NCBI GenBank assembly: GCA_052386975.1
Contig: JBQTJQ010000184.1
Span: forward strand, 1-10,475
Length of the DNA: 10,475 nucleotides
DNA from: JACPFV01 sp052386975
GTDB taxonomy: Bacteria; Pseudomonadota; Gammaproteobacteria; Nevskiales; Nevskiaceae
Direction: 5' to 3'
In this document: in pieces, positions 1 through 7,214 of the stretch
Numbering within the stretch: position 1 is the first letter of the stretch
Layout: every line of letters starts with the position of its first letter
Translations under genes and position numbers: made by a program
The notes under the pieces: generated by a model
The model's input: only the letters and a program-made list of their open reading frames with translations
What the model was told of the DNA's origin: nothing
Databases searched by the model: none

Positions 1-559
1 CCGAGTCGGCCCAGTCGGTGTGGGTGTTGTGGGTCAGCGTCATGTAGCGCACGCCGAGGTCGTAGTAGGCGCGCAGCGCGCCGAGCGAGTTCTCGATGGC
101 GTGGCCGCCTTCCATGCCGAGCAGCGAAGCGATGCGGCCGTCGCGGTGCGCGGCGCGGATCTCGGCCACCGTGCCGGTGGCGCGCAGCGCTTCGGGATAG
201 CGAGCGATGACGCGCCGGGCGATGTCGATTTGCTCGAGCTGGGTCGCGGCGAAGCCGCTGCCTTCGCCGGGCACGTACACCGACCAGAACTGCGCGCCGA
301 CGCCGCCGGCACGCAGGCGCGCGAGGTCGGTGTGGCCGGGCACCGTGCCGCGCAAGTCGTAGGCGGCGACGTCGCCGGGGGCGGTGGGGTCGAGGCGGAT
401 CGCCCAGGGCAGGTCGTTGTGGCCGTCCACCAGGATCGCGTCGCGCAACAGCGCGAGTGCGTGGGCGAGGGGATCATCGGCGGGCCTGGGCGCGGCCTGG
501 CAGCCGGCGATCAGCGAGAGTCCCGCCAGGGCGGGGAGCCAGTTCGAGCGTTCCTGCAT
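1..559 (-). CDS. Membrane dipeptidase (peptidase M19) lipoprotein, 3' end cut off by window
   Basis: Zinc-dependent dipeptidase of the renal-dipeptidase (M19) family, which cleaves dipeptides. The ATG at 559 is preceded by GGAG with 8 bases between. The 186 visible residues start with a lipoprotein signal ending in lipobox LIAGC (Cys20), so the mature protein is probably lipid-anchored in the envelope. The family metal-binding motif VDGHNDLPW gives His47 and Asp49, and LGMEGGH gives the expected bridging Glu150. RYMTLTHNTHTDWADS, where the window ends, is also typical. M19 enzymes are usually 350-420 residues, so about half is missing. It lies 33 bases after tRNA-Lys on the same strand with no clear terminator between, so it may be read through from the tRNA promoter. 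Family assignment is firm; the natural substrate is not known. Confidence 0.93.
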   Translation of the reverse strand, partial: MQERSNWLPALAGLSLIAGCQAAPRPADDPLAHALALLRDAILVDGHNDLPWAIRLDPTAPGDVAAYDLRGTVPGHTDLARLRAGGVGAQFWSVYVPGEGSGFAATQLEQIDIARRVIARYPEALRATGTVAEIRAAHRDGRIASLLGMEGGHAIENSLGALRAYYDLGVRYMTLTHNTHTDWADS

Positions 560-592
560 GGCCGGAACTCCGGTGCCGCGCCAGAAAAGAAG

Positions 593-668
593 TGGTGGGA
601 CGTGTAGGACTCGAACCTACGACCTACTGATTAAGAGTCAGCAGCTCTACCAACTGAGCTAACGTCCC
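593..668 (-). tRNA. tRNA-Lys (anticodon CTT)
   Basis: A complete 76-base cloverleaf. The acceptor stem GGGACGT pairs exactly with ACGTCCC. The D arm is GCTCAGTTGGTAGAGC, the anticodon loop CTCTTAA reads CTT, and the T arm contains GGTTCGAACC. The discriminator is A and the CCA end is encoded (593-595). It lies 14 bases downstream of tRNA-His on the same strand, so the two are probably processed from one transcript. Confidence 0.97.
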
Positions 669-682
669 AGCGAGGGGAAAAT

Positions 683-759
683 TGGGGTGACCGACGGGGC
701 TCGAACCCGCGACAACCGGAATCACAATCCGGGACTCTACCAGCTGAGCTACGGCCACC
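683..759 (-). tRNA. tRNA-His (anticodon GTG)
   Basis: A complete 77-base tRNA gene. The anticodon loop ATTGTGATT reads GTG. The acceptor stem GTGGCCG pairs with CGGTCAC with one G-T pair. It has the histidine-specific extra G at position -1 (base 759) opposite discriminator C73, the identity element for histidyl-tRNA synthetase. The T arm contains GGTTCGAGCC and the CCA end is encoded (683-685). It is the first gene of a two-tRNA cluster with tRNA-Lys. Confidence 0.97.
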
Positions 760-792
760 ATTGACTGTGCCCGGGGCTTTCCGGGGCCGCGC

Positions 793-798
793 ATCTTA
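793..798 (-). promoter_or_regulatory. Probable -10 element of the tRNA-His/tRNA-Lys operon
   Basis: On the minus strand TAAGAT (4 of 6 to TATAAT) lies 33 bases before the 5' end of tRNA-His, in the only AT-rich patch of the short gap after msrA. It is followed by a very GC-rich discriminator (GCGCGGCC), typical of growth-rate-controlled stable-RNA promoters. The -35 position (TTTCCT at 17-base spacing) is a poor match. Inferred from position and composition only. Confidence 0.35.
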
Positions 799-827
799 AT
801 GGAAATCACCCCCCGAGGAAACCGCCC

Positions 828-1414
<587 letters not shown>

Positions 1415-1418
<4 letters not shown>

Positions 1419-1930
1419 GTGCGCAGCTCGCGGGCTTTCTCGCCCGCCGGCACGAACTCGAGCGCCAGGCCGTTGTTGCAGTAGCGCAGGCCGGTGGGCT
1501 CCGGGCCGTCGTCGAACACGTGGCCCTGGTGGCCGCCACAGCGCCCGCAGTGGTACTCGGTGCGCGGCACGAACAGCTTGAAGTCGCGGCTGGTGCCGAC
1601 GTGGCCCTTGATTACGTCGAAGAAACTCGGCCAGCCGGTGCCGCTCTCGTACTTCATCTTCGCGTCGAACAGCGGCAGGTAGCACGCGGCGCAGATGAAC
1701 GTGCCCTCGCGCTTCTCCTTGTTCAGCGGGCTGGAGCCGGGGCGCTCGGTGTCCTCTTCGAACAGGATGGCGTAGCGCTCGGGCGACAGGATCTTCTTCC
1801 ACTCGTCCTTGGACTTCTTCAGCGGGGCGACGGTGGGCTCGGCCGGCGTGGCGGCCACGGACTTCTTTCCGAAAAGGCTCATGGGGAGCAGGGCTCCTGT
1901 CAGGCTCAGCAGGAAGGTGCGGCGGTTCAT
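1415..1930 (-). CDS. msrB: Peptide-methionine (R)-S-oxide reductase MsrB with Tat signal
   Basis: Reduces R-methionine sulfoxide in proteins. The 171 residues show the MsrB domain from about 42: zinc-binding pairs Cys80/Cys83 (CAAC) and Cys128/Cys131 (CGRC), ESGTGWPSFF, GHVFDDGPEPTGLRYC, and the catalytic Cys151 in RYCNNGLALEF. RYCNNG replaces the commoner RYCINS. The N-terminus MNRRTFLLSLTGALL is a twin-arginine signal, so the folded enzyme with its metal would cross the inner membrane by Tat. The start at 1930 is chosen because it places the RR pair near the N-terminus; an in-frame GTG at 1990 would add 20 residues without signal character. No strong Shine-Dalgarno precedes it. It overlaps msrA by 4 bases, and the two proteins cover both sulfoxide stereoisomers. 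Confidence 0.95.
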
Positions 1931-1936
1931 GGCCAC

Positions 1937-1942
1937 ATTAGA
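1937..1942 (-). promoter_or_regulatory. Possible -10 element just upstream of msrB
   Basis: The minus strand reads TCTAAT, 5 of 6 to TATAAT, ending only 7 bases before the msrB ATG. If used, the transcript would start at or next to the start codon, giving a leaderless message. That would fit the lack of a Shine-Dalgarno sequence. No recognisable -35 box is present at the usual spacing. Confidence 0.2.
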
Positions 1943-1962
1943 CAACAGCCCCACGCCCCCGG

Positions 1963-1980
1963 GGTGCCGCTTTTGGCACC
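1963..1980 (-). terminator. Perfect 6-bp stem-loop between small membrane gene and msrB
   Basis: GGTGCC and GGCACC form a perfect stem around a 6-base loop (AAAAGC on the minus strand). It starts 22 bases after the stop of the small membrane-protein gene and ends 32 bases before the msrB start. No T-run follows, so it is not a standard intrinsic terminator. It could be an attenuator, an mRNA-stabilising hairpin or chance. Confidence 0.25.
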
Positions 1981-2002
1981 GGGCGTACACCGGCGCGGCG
2001 AT

Positions 2003-2266
2003 TCAGGCGTGCCGGTGCCTGAGCGACTGGTGCAGGATCTTGCCGCGGCGGCGCAGCCGGCGAACGGCGTGCGCGACCCGCGCGCGACCGCCGCCGGTGG
2101 CGGCCATCGTGCCGGCAGGCTCCGTCAGCCATGCGGTTGGCGCCGCATGCCGGCTGAGCCCGTAACGGATGATGTCCCACCAGTTCCTGGCGACCAGGAA
2201 CAGGCCGATGGCGCCGAGCAGGAACAGATCCCCGTGATTCGCGAATTCGTAGTAGCCGAGTTGCAT
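2003..2266 (-). CDS. Small single-helix membrane protein of unknown function
   Basis: An 87-residue protein I do not recognise. The ATG at 2266 has a strong ribosome-binding site (GGAG, 6 bases upstream, in GAGAGGAGTTCGCC), good evidence of real translation. An upstream in-frame start at 2323 lacks this. Residues 13-34 (LFLLGAIGLFLVARNWWDII and flanks) form one hydrophobic helix ending in aromatics at a likely membrane interface. Residues 61-87 are rich in Arg and His and probably cytoplasmic, with the N-terminus outside. It lies 90 bases after aguB and 72 bases before msrB, so it may be a separate unit or part of a longer operon. No catalytic motif is visible. Confidence 0.7.
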   Translation of the reverse strand: MQLGYYEFANHGDLFLLGAIGLFLVARNWWDIIRYGLSRHAAPTAWLTEPAGTMAATGGGRARVAHAVRRLRRRGKILHQSLRHRHA

Positions 2267-2322
2267 GGCGAACTCCTCTCTCCGCCCTGGAGCCAGCCTC
2301 CGCCCGGCGCGGCGGCGTTGCA

Positions 2323-2336
2323 TTGACCTACGTCAT
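2323..2336. promoter_or_regulatory. FNR/CRP-like inverted repeat TTGAC-N4-GTCAT
   Basis: The plus strand reads TTGACCTACGTCAT, a TGAC-N4-GTCA palindrome resembling the FNR box TTGAT-N4-ATCAA. It lies in the 90-base gap between aguB and the small membrane-protein gene, 57 bases before that gene's start codon. No AT-rich -10 follows at the spacing expected for an activator, so binding is only a possibility. Confidence 0.2.
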
Positions 2337-2356
2337 TGGCGGCGGTGCCGCGGGGG

Positions 2357-3262
2357 TCAGTCCCGGAAGCGCTTGAGCAGGTCGGCGTAGGCGTCGATGC
2401 GCCGGTCGCGCAGGAACGGCCACCAGCGCCGCACGTTTTCGCTGCGCGCCAGGTCCACGTCCACCACCAGCACTTCGGGCTTCTCCTCGCCGCCGATGGC
2501 GAGGAACTCGCCCTGCGGCCCGCACACGAAGCTGTGGCCCCAGAACTGCGAGCCCTTGGTCTGGCCGGACGGGTCCGGCTCGAAGCCGACGCGGTTGGCC
2601 ACCACCACCGGCACGCCGTTGGCCACCGCGTGCGAGCGCTGGATCGTGACCCAGGCGTCGCGCTGGCGCGCCTGCTCGTCCCTGGCATCCACCGGGTTCC
2701 AGCCGATCGCGGTCGGGTACAGCAGCAGTTGCGCGCCGGCCAGCGCCATCAGCCGCGCGCCCTCCGGGTACCACTGGTCCCAGCACACCAGCACGCCGAG
2801 CTTGCCGACCGAGGTCTGGATCGGCGCGAAGCCGAGGTCGCCCGGCGTGAAATAAAACTTCTCGTAATAGCCAGGATCGTCCGGGATGTGCATCTTGCGG
2901 TACGTGCCGGCGATGCGGCCGTCGCTTTCGAACACCACCGCGGTGTTGTGGTAGAGGCCCGCCGCGCGCTTCTCGAACAGCGAGCCGACCAGCACGATGC
3001 CGAGCTCCTTCGCCAGCGCGCCGAGGCGCTCGCTGGACGGCCCCGGGATCGGCTCGGCCAGCTCGAACAACGAAGTGTCCTCGTGCTGGCAGAAATACAC
3101 GCTGGCGTGCAACTCCTGCAGCAGGACGAGTCTGGCGCCGCGACGCGCGGCGTCGCGCACGCCGGCTTCGCTGGCCTTCAGGTTCTGCTCGCGGTCCTCG
3201 CCGCAGCTTTGCTGCACGAGGCCGACGCGGAGGGATCGGGTTGGGTCTGGGGTCGCGGTCAT
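2357..3262 (-). CDS. aguB: N-carbamoylputrescine amidase
   Basis: Cytoplasmic carbon-nitrogen hydrolase (nitrilase superfamily) that hydrolyses N-carbamoylputrescine to putrescine, CO2 and ammonia, the last step of the agmatine route. The 301 residues, a normal length, show the catalytic triad: Glu50 in LQELHASVYF, Lys123 in YRKMHIPDDPGYYEKFYF, and Cys160 in LGVLVCWDQWYPEGARLMAL. The segment after Lys123 and FTPGD are typical of this subfamily. The ATG at 3262 overlaps the aguA stop as ATGA, with AAGG about 8 bases upstream, so translation is coupled. Pairing with aguA supports the specific substrate over a generic amidase role. Confidence 0.95.
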   Translation of the reverse strand: MTATPDPTRSLRVGLVQQSCGEDREQNLKASEAGVRDAARRGARLVLLQELHASVYFCQHEDTSLFELAEPIPGPSSERLGALAKELGIVLVGSLFEKRAAGLYHNTAVVFESDGRIAGTYRKMHIPDDPGYYEKFYFTPGDLGFAPIQTSVGKLGVLVCWDQWYPEGARLMALAGAQLLLYPTAIGWNPVDARDEQARQRDAWVTIQRSHAVANGVPVVVANRVGFEPDPSGQTKGSQFWGHSFVCGPQGEFLAIGGEEKPEVLVVDVDLARSENVRRWWPFLRDRRIDAYADLLKRFRD

Positions 3263-4278
3263 GGCGCCTTCGGAATCTGCATCGTCACGCAATGCAGGCT
3301 GCCATATTGGTGAATGAGCGCGCGGCAATCAATGCCGAGCACTTCGCGTCCCGGGAAGCACGGCCGCAGGCGCTCGAGCGCGACGGCGTCCTGCGCGCAT
3401 CCATAGGTCGGCACCAGCACGCCGCCGTTCACGATCAGGAAGTTCGGGTAGCCCGCGGGCAGGCGCTTGCCATCGTCGTCGTGGATCGGCTCGGGCAGCG
3501 GCAGCGGTACCAGTTTGTACGGCTTGCCCCAGGGATCGCGCAGCGCGGCGAGCTCGGCGGCCATGGCGTTGAGCTCCTCGTAGTGCGCGTCGGCGCGGTT
3601 GTCGCATGACTGATACGCGATCGTGGCGGGGTCACAAAAACGTGCGAGGGTGTCGATGTGGCCGTCGGTGTCGTCGCCGAGCAGGTCGCCGCGCTTGAGC
3701 CAGAACACCCGCGCCAGGCCCAGCCAGCGCTTCAGCTTTTCCTCGACCTGCGCCTTCGACAGCCCCGGGTTGCGCGTCGGCGCCAGCAGGCAGCGCTCGG
3801 TGGTCAGCAGCGTGCCGGCGCCGTCGGTGTCGATGGCGCCGCCTTCCAGCACGAACTCGATCGTCTCGACCGGCGCGTGCCAGGCCTCCTGCTCGGCCAG
3901 CCGGCGCGTGATGCGGTCGTCCTCGGCGGCGTCGAACTTGCCGCCCCAGCCGTTGAAGGTGAAGTCCAGGTGCACGGCCTGTTTGTTGCGGAACACCGTG
4001 ATCGGGCCGTGGTCGCGCGCCCACACGTCGTTGCCGGGCACGGAGCAGACCTTGAGGCGGCGGGCGGGCACGCCGACGCGCTGCAGGCGCTGTTTGAGCT
4101 CGGCGGCGTCGCCGGCGGTGGCGATGAGCAGCGGCTCGTAGCGGGAGATGGCCAGCGCGATGGCGAAGAAGTTGCGCTCGACCGCCTCGAACCAGCGCGA
4201 GAAGTCGCCGTCCGGTCGGGGCCAGGTGAGCTGCACGGCATCTTGCGGCGCCCACTCGGCGGGCAGCACGGTCGTCAT
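3259..4278 (-). CDS. aguA: Agmatine deiminase
   Basis: Converts agmatine to N-carbamoylputrescine and ammonia, the substrate for the next gene. It is a guanidino-modifying enzyme of the Porphyromonas-type peptidyl-arginine deiminase family. In 339 residues, close to the family norm, the key parts are all visible: PGNDVWARDHGPI (81-93, with Asp84, Arg88 and Asp89), FNGWGGK (108-114), LEGGAID (Glu145), GDDTDGHIDTLARF (His207) and the catalytic Cys330 in GSLHCVTMQIP. The ATG at 4278 gives the usual family N-terminus, but no clear ribosome-binding site precedes it. The preceding gene ends 17 bases upstream. The aguA-aguB pair lets the cell use agmatine as a putrescine precursor or nitrogen source. 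Confidence 0.96.
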   Translation of the reverse strand: MTTVLPAEWAPQDAVQLTWPRPDGDFSRWFEAVERNFFAIALAISRYEPLLIATAGDAAELKQRLQRVGVPARRLKVCSVPGNDVWARDHGPITVFRNKQAVHLDFTFNGWGGKFDAAEDDRITRRLAEQEAWHAPVETIEFVLEGGAIDTDGAGTLLTTERCLLAPTRNPGLSKAQVEEKLKRWLGLARVFWLKRGDLLGDDTDGHIDTLARFCDPATIAYQSCDNRADAHYEELNAMAAELAALRDPWGKPYKLVPLPLPEPIHDDDGKRLPAGYPNFLIVNGGVLVPTYGCAQDAVALERLRPCFPGREVLGIDCRALIHQYGSLHCVTMQIPKAP

Positions 4279-4295
4279 GTCTGGAAAAACCGAGC

Positions 4296-5063
4296 TCAGC
4301 CCTTCGGCGTCGGCGGTCCTTCCCCGTATTCGTCGACCGGCGTCTGCGTGACCTTCGGCGCGGGTTGCACCTGCTGCACTGGCGGCGGCGTGGCCGGCGG
4401 CGGTTCGACTTCGGCAGCTGCCGGCGCGGCTGGGGCGGCACCGGCCGGTGCCTGCATGTCCGGCGTCATCGGCGCGGCTTCCGCGGTCGGCTCGACCGCT
4501 GGGGCCGGCGCATCGGCCGGTGCTTCAGGAATGATCGGTTCCGCCTCGGCCGGCGGCGCGGCTTCGACGGCCGGGGCCTCGGGCGCCATCGACGCTTCGC
4601 CCACAGCCGGCGTGTCGGGCGGCGGCGGCTGGTCCGGCGGTGGGGGCATGTCGGCAGGCGGCAGGCTCGGGGCGGCAGGCGCGTTGGACGCGCGCGACAG
4701 GCCCGCGGTGGTGTGGATGCGCGGCGGAGCGCCCGGAACGACCGCGTCGATCACGCGATCCTTCTCGAAGATCACCACGAACCCCTCGTAGTCCCAGCGC
4801 GTGATCGGCGGGTGCCTGGGCGTGTCGCCGCCCACCGGTCCCATCTGGTTGCGCGGCTCGCCGAACAGCTTCTTCACGGCGGCCATGGTGATGCCCTTGG
4901 ACGGCAGCACGACCTCGGCGGGCGAATCCGGCGGCGCCGGCATGTCCGGGGGAGGTGCGTCGGGGGCAGGCGCGTCCGGAGCGGGTACGGCCGAATCCTG
5001 CCCCGCCGCGGTTCCGGCGGCAGCGAACAGACCCAGCGCCAGAATCAATAAACCTTTGCGCAT
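4296..5063 (-). CDS. Exported proline/alanine-rich protein with small conserved domain
   Basis: A 255-residue protein of unknown function. Residues 1-21 (MRKGLLILALGLFAAAGTAA) are a signal peptide with no lipobox cysteine, so it is probably periplasmic. Residues 23-50 are a Pro/Asp/Ala linker. Residues 57-111 are the only globular-looking part: GITMAAVKKLFGEPRN, then PPITRWDYEGFVVIFE and VIDAVVP. This resembles short exported proteins with an SmpA/OmlA-like pattern (helix, GxP, aromatic strand), an inference from pattern only. Residues 112-255 are low-complexity Pro, Ala and Glu with almost no Lys or Arg, likely disordered and acidic. The ATG at 5063 follows AAGAGG at 3 bases; a TTG at 5081 would add six residues. 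It is 17 bases before aguA and may be co-transcribed, with no evident functional link. Confidence 0.8.
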   Translation of the reverse strand: MRKGLLILALGLFAAAGTAAGQDSAVPAPDAPAPDAPPPDMPAPPDSPAEVVLPSKGITMAAVKKLFGEPRNQMGPVGGDTPRHPPITRWDYEGFVVIFEKDRVIDAVVPGAPPRIHTTAGLSRASNAPAAPSLPPADMPPPPDQPPPPDTPAVGEASMAPEAPAVEAAPPAEAEPIIPEAPADAPAPAVEPTAEAAPMTPDMQAPAGAAPAAPAAAEVEPPPATPPPVQQVQPAPKVTQTPVDEYGEGPPTPKG

Positions 5064-5092
5064 AAGCCTCTTAGCCCACAAAGCTGAGGCGG

Positions 5093-5101
5093 ACTATAGC
5101 A
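5093..5101 (-). promoter_or_regulatory. Extended -10 promoter for the proline-rich gene and aguAB
   Basis: On the minus strand TGCTATAGT is an extended -10 element (TGn plus TATAGT, 5 of 6 to TATAAT), 29 bases before the ATG at 5063, in the divergent intergenic region. No good -35 box exists at 17 bases, which extended -10 promoters tolerate. It could serve the proline-rich gene, aguA and aguB together. Confidence 0.4.
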
Positions 5102-5128
5102 CCGGGCTCCGGGCCCGCGCCAGCCGGC

Positions 5129-5155
5129 TTGAAATGCCGGGCGGAAACCTTTAGT
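5129..5155 (+). promoter_or_regulatory. Weak candidate promoter for the tfpX/Z-lolCD operon
   Basis: TTGAAA (5129-5134, 4 of 6 to TTGACA) is followed after 15 bases by TTTAGT (5150-5155, 4 of 6 to TATAAT). The spacing is short. This is the only AT-richer segment before the start at 5167, but it leaves almost no leader, so a different promoter is possible. Confidence 0.2.
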
Positions 5156-5166
5156 TAAGCAGGCCC

Positions 5167-5967
5167 ATGACCGATCCGACCCCGCTGGCTGTGCCGTCGC
5201 AGCTCGACGTCCTGCGCCGCTCGCTGCCGACGCGGCTCAAGGCCGCCGGCATCCACCTGGGCCTGAGCGCGGTGGTATTCGCCGTGGCGCTCTACCTGAT
5301 CCTGGTGGAGTGGTACCCGGGCTTCCACTTCCTGGTCGACGGCGGCTGGCGCGGCGTGAAGATCATGGCCGGCGTGGACCTGGTGCTCGGCCCGACGCTG
5401 ACGTTGATCATCTTCAACCCGTTCAAGGCGCGCCGGCTGATCGTGCTCGACCTCGCCTGCATCGCGATCGTCCAGGTGGGCGCGCTGGTGTGGGGCTTCT
5501 ACGCCGTGCACAGCCAGCGGCCGGTCGCGGTCAGCTACTACGAAGGCGCGTTCCTTTCGCTGACCGCCGAGCCGCTGGCGATCGAGAAGAAGCCCGCGGA
5601 CTTCGCCAGGCAGTTTTCCAGCCGCCGCCCGCCGCTGGTCTACGTGCGGCCGCCTGTCGGTGACGAGGAAGGGGCGCGCGCCGCGCTGCAGGAACTGTTC
5701 GGCAAGGTGGCGTTCCACGAGGATCCGTTCTTCTTCGACCGCCTCGAGCCGCACTGGTCCGAGGTGCGCGGCCACGGCCGGACGGCCGGGCAGCGCGCGA
5801 AGGAGCACCGCGGCTTCGGCGAGGCCCTGCCTGGGTTCCTGGCCCGCCACGGCGGCGCCGCCGCCGACTACGTGTTCTTCCCGTACGAAGGCCGTGACGG
5901 CAACTGCACGGTCGCGTTCCGCGGCGCGGGCGAGTTGGTCGGCGCGCTGGCCTGCGAGTCGTACTGA
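5167..5967 (+). CDS. TfpX/TfpZ-family type IV pilin accessory protein
   Basis: An inner-membrane protein of 266 residues. The N-terminal third matches the TfpX/TfpZ family by pattern: TRLKAAGIHLGLSAVVF, a WYPG motif at 49-52, GVDLVLGPTLTLIIFNP (69-85) and LDLACIAIVQ (94-103). Three membrane helices lie at about 27-48, 64-84 and 91-116. Residues 117-266 form a soluble, probably periplasmic domain, with FFDRLEPHW and the segment ending DGNCTVAF. Family members help pilin assembly or modification and are often next to pilin genes; none is seen here. The ATG at 5167 has AGG 3 bases upstream. The stop overlaps the lolC start as TGATG, so the gene is translationally linked to lolCD. Function in this setting is uncertain. 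Confidence 0.8.
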   Translation: MTDPTPLAVPSQLDVLRRSLPTRLKAAGIHLGLSAVVFAVALYLILVEWYPGFHFLVDGGWRGVKIMAGVDLVLGPTLTLIIFNPFKARRLIVLDLACIAIVQVGALVWGFYAVHSQRPVAVSYYEGAFLSLTAEPLAIEKKPADFARQFSSRRPPLVYVRPPVGDEEGARAALQELFGKVAFHEDPFFFDRLEPHWSEVRGHGRTAGQRAKEHRGFGEALPGFLARHGGAAADYVFFPYEGRDGNCTVAFRGAGELVGALACESY

Positions 5968-7214
5968 TGCGCCATCCGCTCGAGCTGTGGATCGGCCTGC
6001 GCTACACGCGGGCCAAGCGCCGCAATCACTTCATTTCATTCATCTCGCTGGTGTCGATGCTCGGCATCGCCATCGGCGTGATGGCGCTGATCGTGGTGCT
6101 GTCGGTCATGAACGGCTTCGAGCGCGAGTTGCGTTCGCGCATCCTCGGCATGGCCTCGCACGCCACCATCTCGGCGTTCGAAGGCGGGCTGCCGGGCTGG
6201 CGCGACGTCGCCGGCAAGGCCGCGAACAACCCCGAGATCGAGGCGCTGGCGCCGTACGTGCAGGGCGAGGCCATGCTGCGCATGAGCGGCGCGCTGTCCG
6301 GCACCTTGCTGCGCGGCCTGCTGCCGGAGGAGGAGGGCAAGGTCTCCGAGGTCGGCGCTCACATGAAGGAGGGCCAGCTGGCGGACCTGCAGCCCGGCGC
6401 CTTCCGCATCGTGCTCGGCAGCGAGATCGCGCGCGCGCTCGGCGTGCGCGCCGGCGACAAGGTCGACCTGATGATCCCGCAGGCCAGCATCACGCCGGCC
6501 GGCGTGCTGCCGCGCTTCCGCCGCTTCACCGTCAGCGGCATCTTCGAGATCGGCATGTACGAGTTCGACCGCGGCCTGGTGCTGATCCACCTGGCCGATG
6601 CGCAGGCGCTGTACCGCATGGGCGACCAGGTGACCGGCGTGCGACTGAAGCTGCACGACCTGTTCGCGGCACCGCGCGTGGCGCGCGAGCTGGCCGACCA
6701 GCTCGAGGGCGTCTATTACGTCTCGGACTGGACCCGCCAGCACGCCAATTTCTTCCGCGCGGTGCGCACGGAAAAAATGGTCATGTTCATCATCCTGTCG
6801 CTGATCGTCGCGGTGGCCGCGTTCAACATCGTCTCGACGCTGGTGATGGCGGTGCAGGACAAGCAGGCCGACATCGCCATCCTGCGCACGCTGGGAAGTT
6901 CCCCGCGCTCGATCCTGGCGATCTTCATGGTGCAGGGCTCGCTGATCGGCGTGATCGGCACGCTGCTCGGCGTGGTGCTCGGCGTGCTGCTGGCGCTCAA
7001 CGTCGAGGCGCTGGTGCCGCTGCTCGAACGGCTGACCGGCAACGAGTTCCTGTCGCCGGACGTGTACTACATCAGCGACCTGCCGTCGGAGCTCAAGCTC
7101 ACCGACGTGATCCGCATCAGCGCGCTGTCGCTGGCGCTGGGCCTGCTGTCCACGATCTATCCGGCCTGGCGCGCCTCGCGCCTGCAGCCGGCCGAGGCGC
7201 TGCGCTATGAATGA
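5967..7214 (+). CDS. lolC: Lipoprotein-releasing ABC transporter permease (LolC/LolE family)
   Basis: Inner-membrane subunit of the Lol machine, which extracts outer-membrane lipoproteins and hands them to the periplasmic chaperone LolA. The 415 residues have the family layout: N-terminal LWIGLRYTRAKRRNHFISFI, helix 1 at about 24-47, a large periplasmic domain to about 268, then helices at about 271-296, 316-346 and 381-402, ending YPAWRASRLQPAEALRYE. The segment PQASITPAGVLPRFRRFTVS (171-190) corresponds to the LolC region with the Hook that binds LolA, which favours a LolC or combined LolF-type role over LolE. It overlaps the upstream gene by one base and lolD by 8. No second permease lies in the window, so LolE is elsewhere or this subunit works as a homodimer. 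Confidence 0.93.
   Translation: MRHPLELWIGLRYTRAKRRNHFISFISLVSMLGIAIGVMALIVVLSVMNGFERELRSRILGMASHATISAFEGGLPGWRDVAGKAANNPEIEALAPYVQGEAMLRMSGALSGTLLRGLLPEEEGKVSEVGAHMKEGQLADLQPGAFRIVLGSEIARALGVRAGDKVDLMIPQASITPAGVLPRFRRFTVSGIFEIGMYEFDRGLVLIHLADAQALYRMGDQVTGVRLKLHDLFAAPRVARELADQLEGVYYVSDWTRQHANFFRAVRTEKMVMFIILSLIVAVAAFNIVSTLVMAVQDKQADIAILRTLGSSPRSILAIFMVQGSLIGVIGTLLGVVLGVLLALNVEALVPLLERLTGNEFLSPDVYYISDLPSELKLTDVIRISALSLALGLLSTIYPAWRASRLQPAEALRYE

Noticed and set aside
593..759. tRNA genes as an integration site of a mobile element
   Set aside because: No integrase and no duplicated tRNA 3' end appear elsewhere in the window; both flanks look like ordinary chromosome.
770..788. Direct repeat GCCCCGG-AAA-GCCCCGG (minus strand) before tRNA-His
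   Set aside because: Short, GC-rich and within the likely tRNA leader. Such repeats are expected by chance at this GC content, and it does not form a clear stem.
2336..3313. Plus-strand open frame opposite aguB (325 codons), and a similar one at 831-1484 opposite msrA
   Set aside because: Both shadow enzymes with complete active sites, and their products are low-complexity Val/Ala/Arg-rich.
3658..4791. Plus-strand open frame opposite aguA and the proline-rich gene (377 codons)
   Set aside because: The Gly/Ala/Ser repeats are the reverse complement of the Pro/Ala tail. No ribosome-binding site or recognisable domain.
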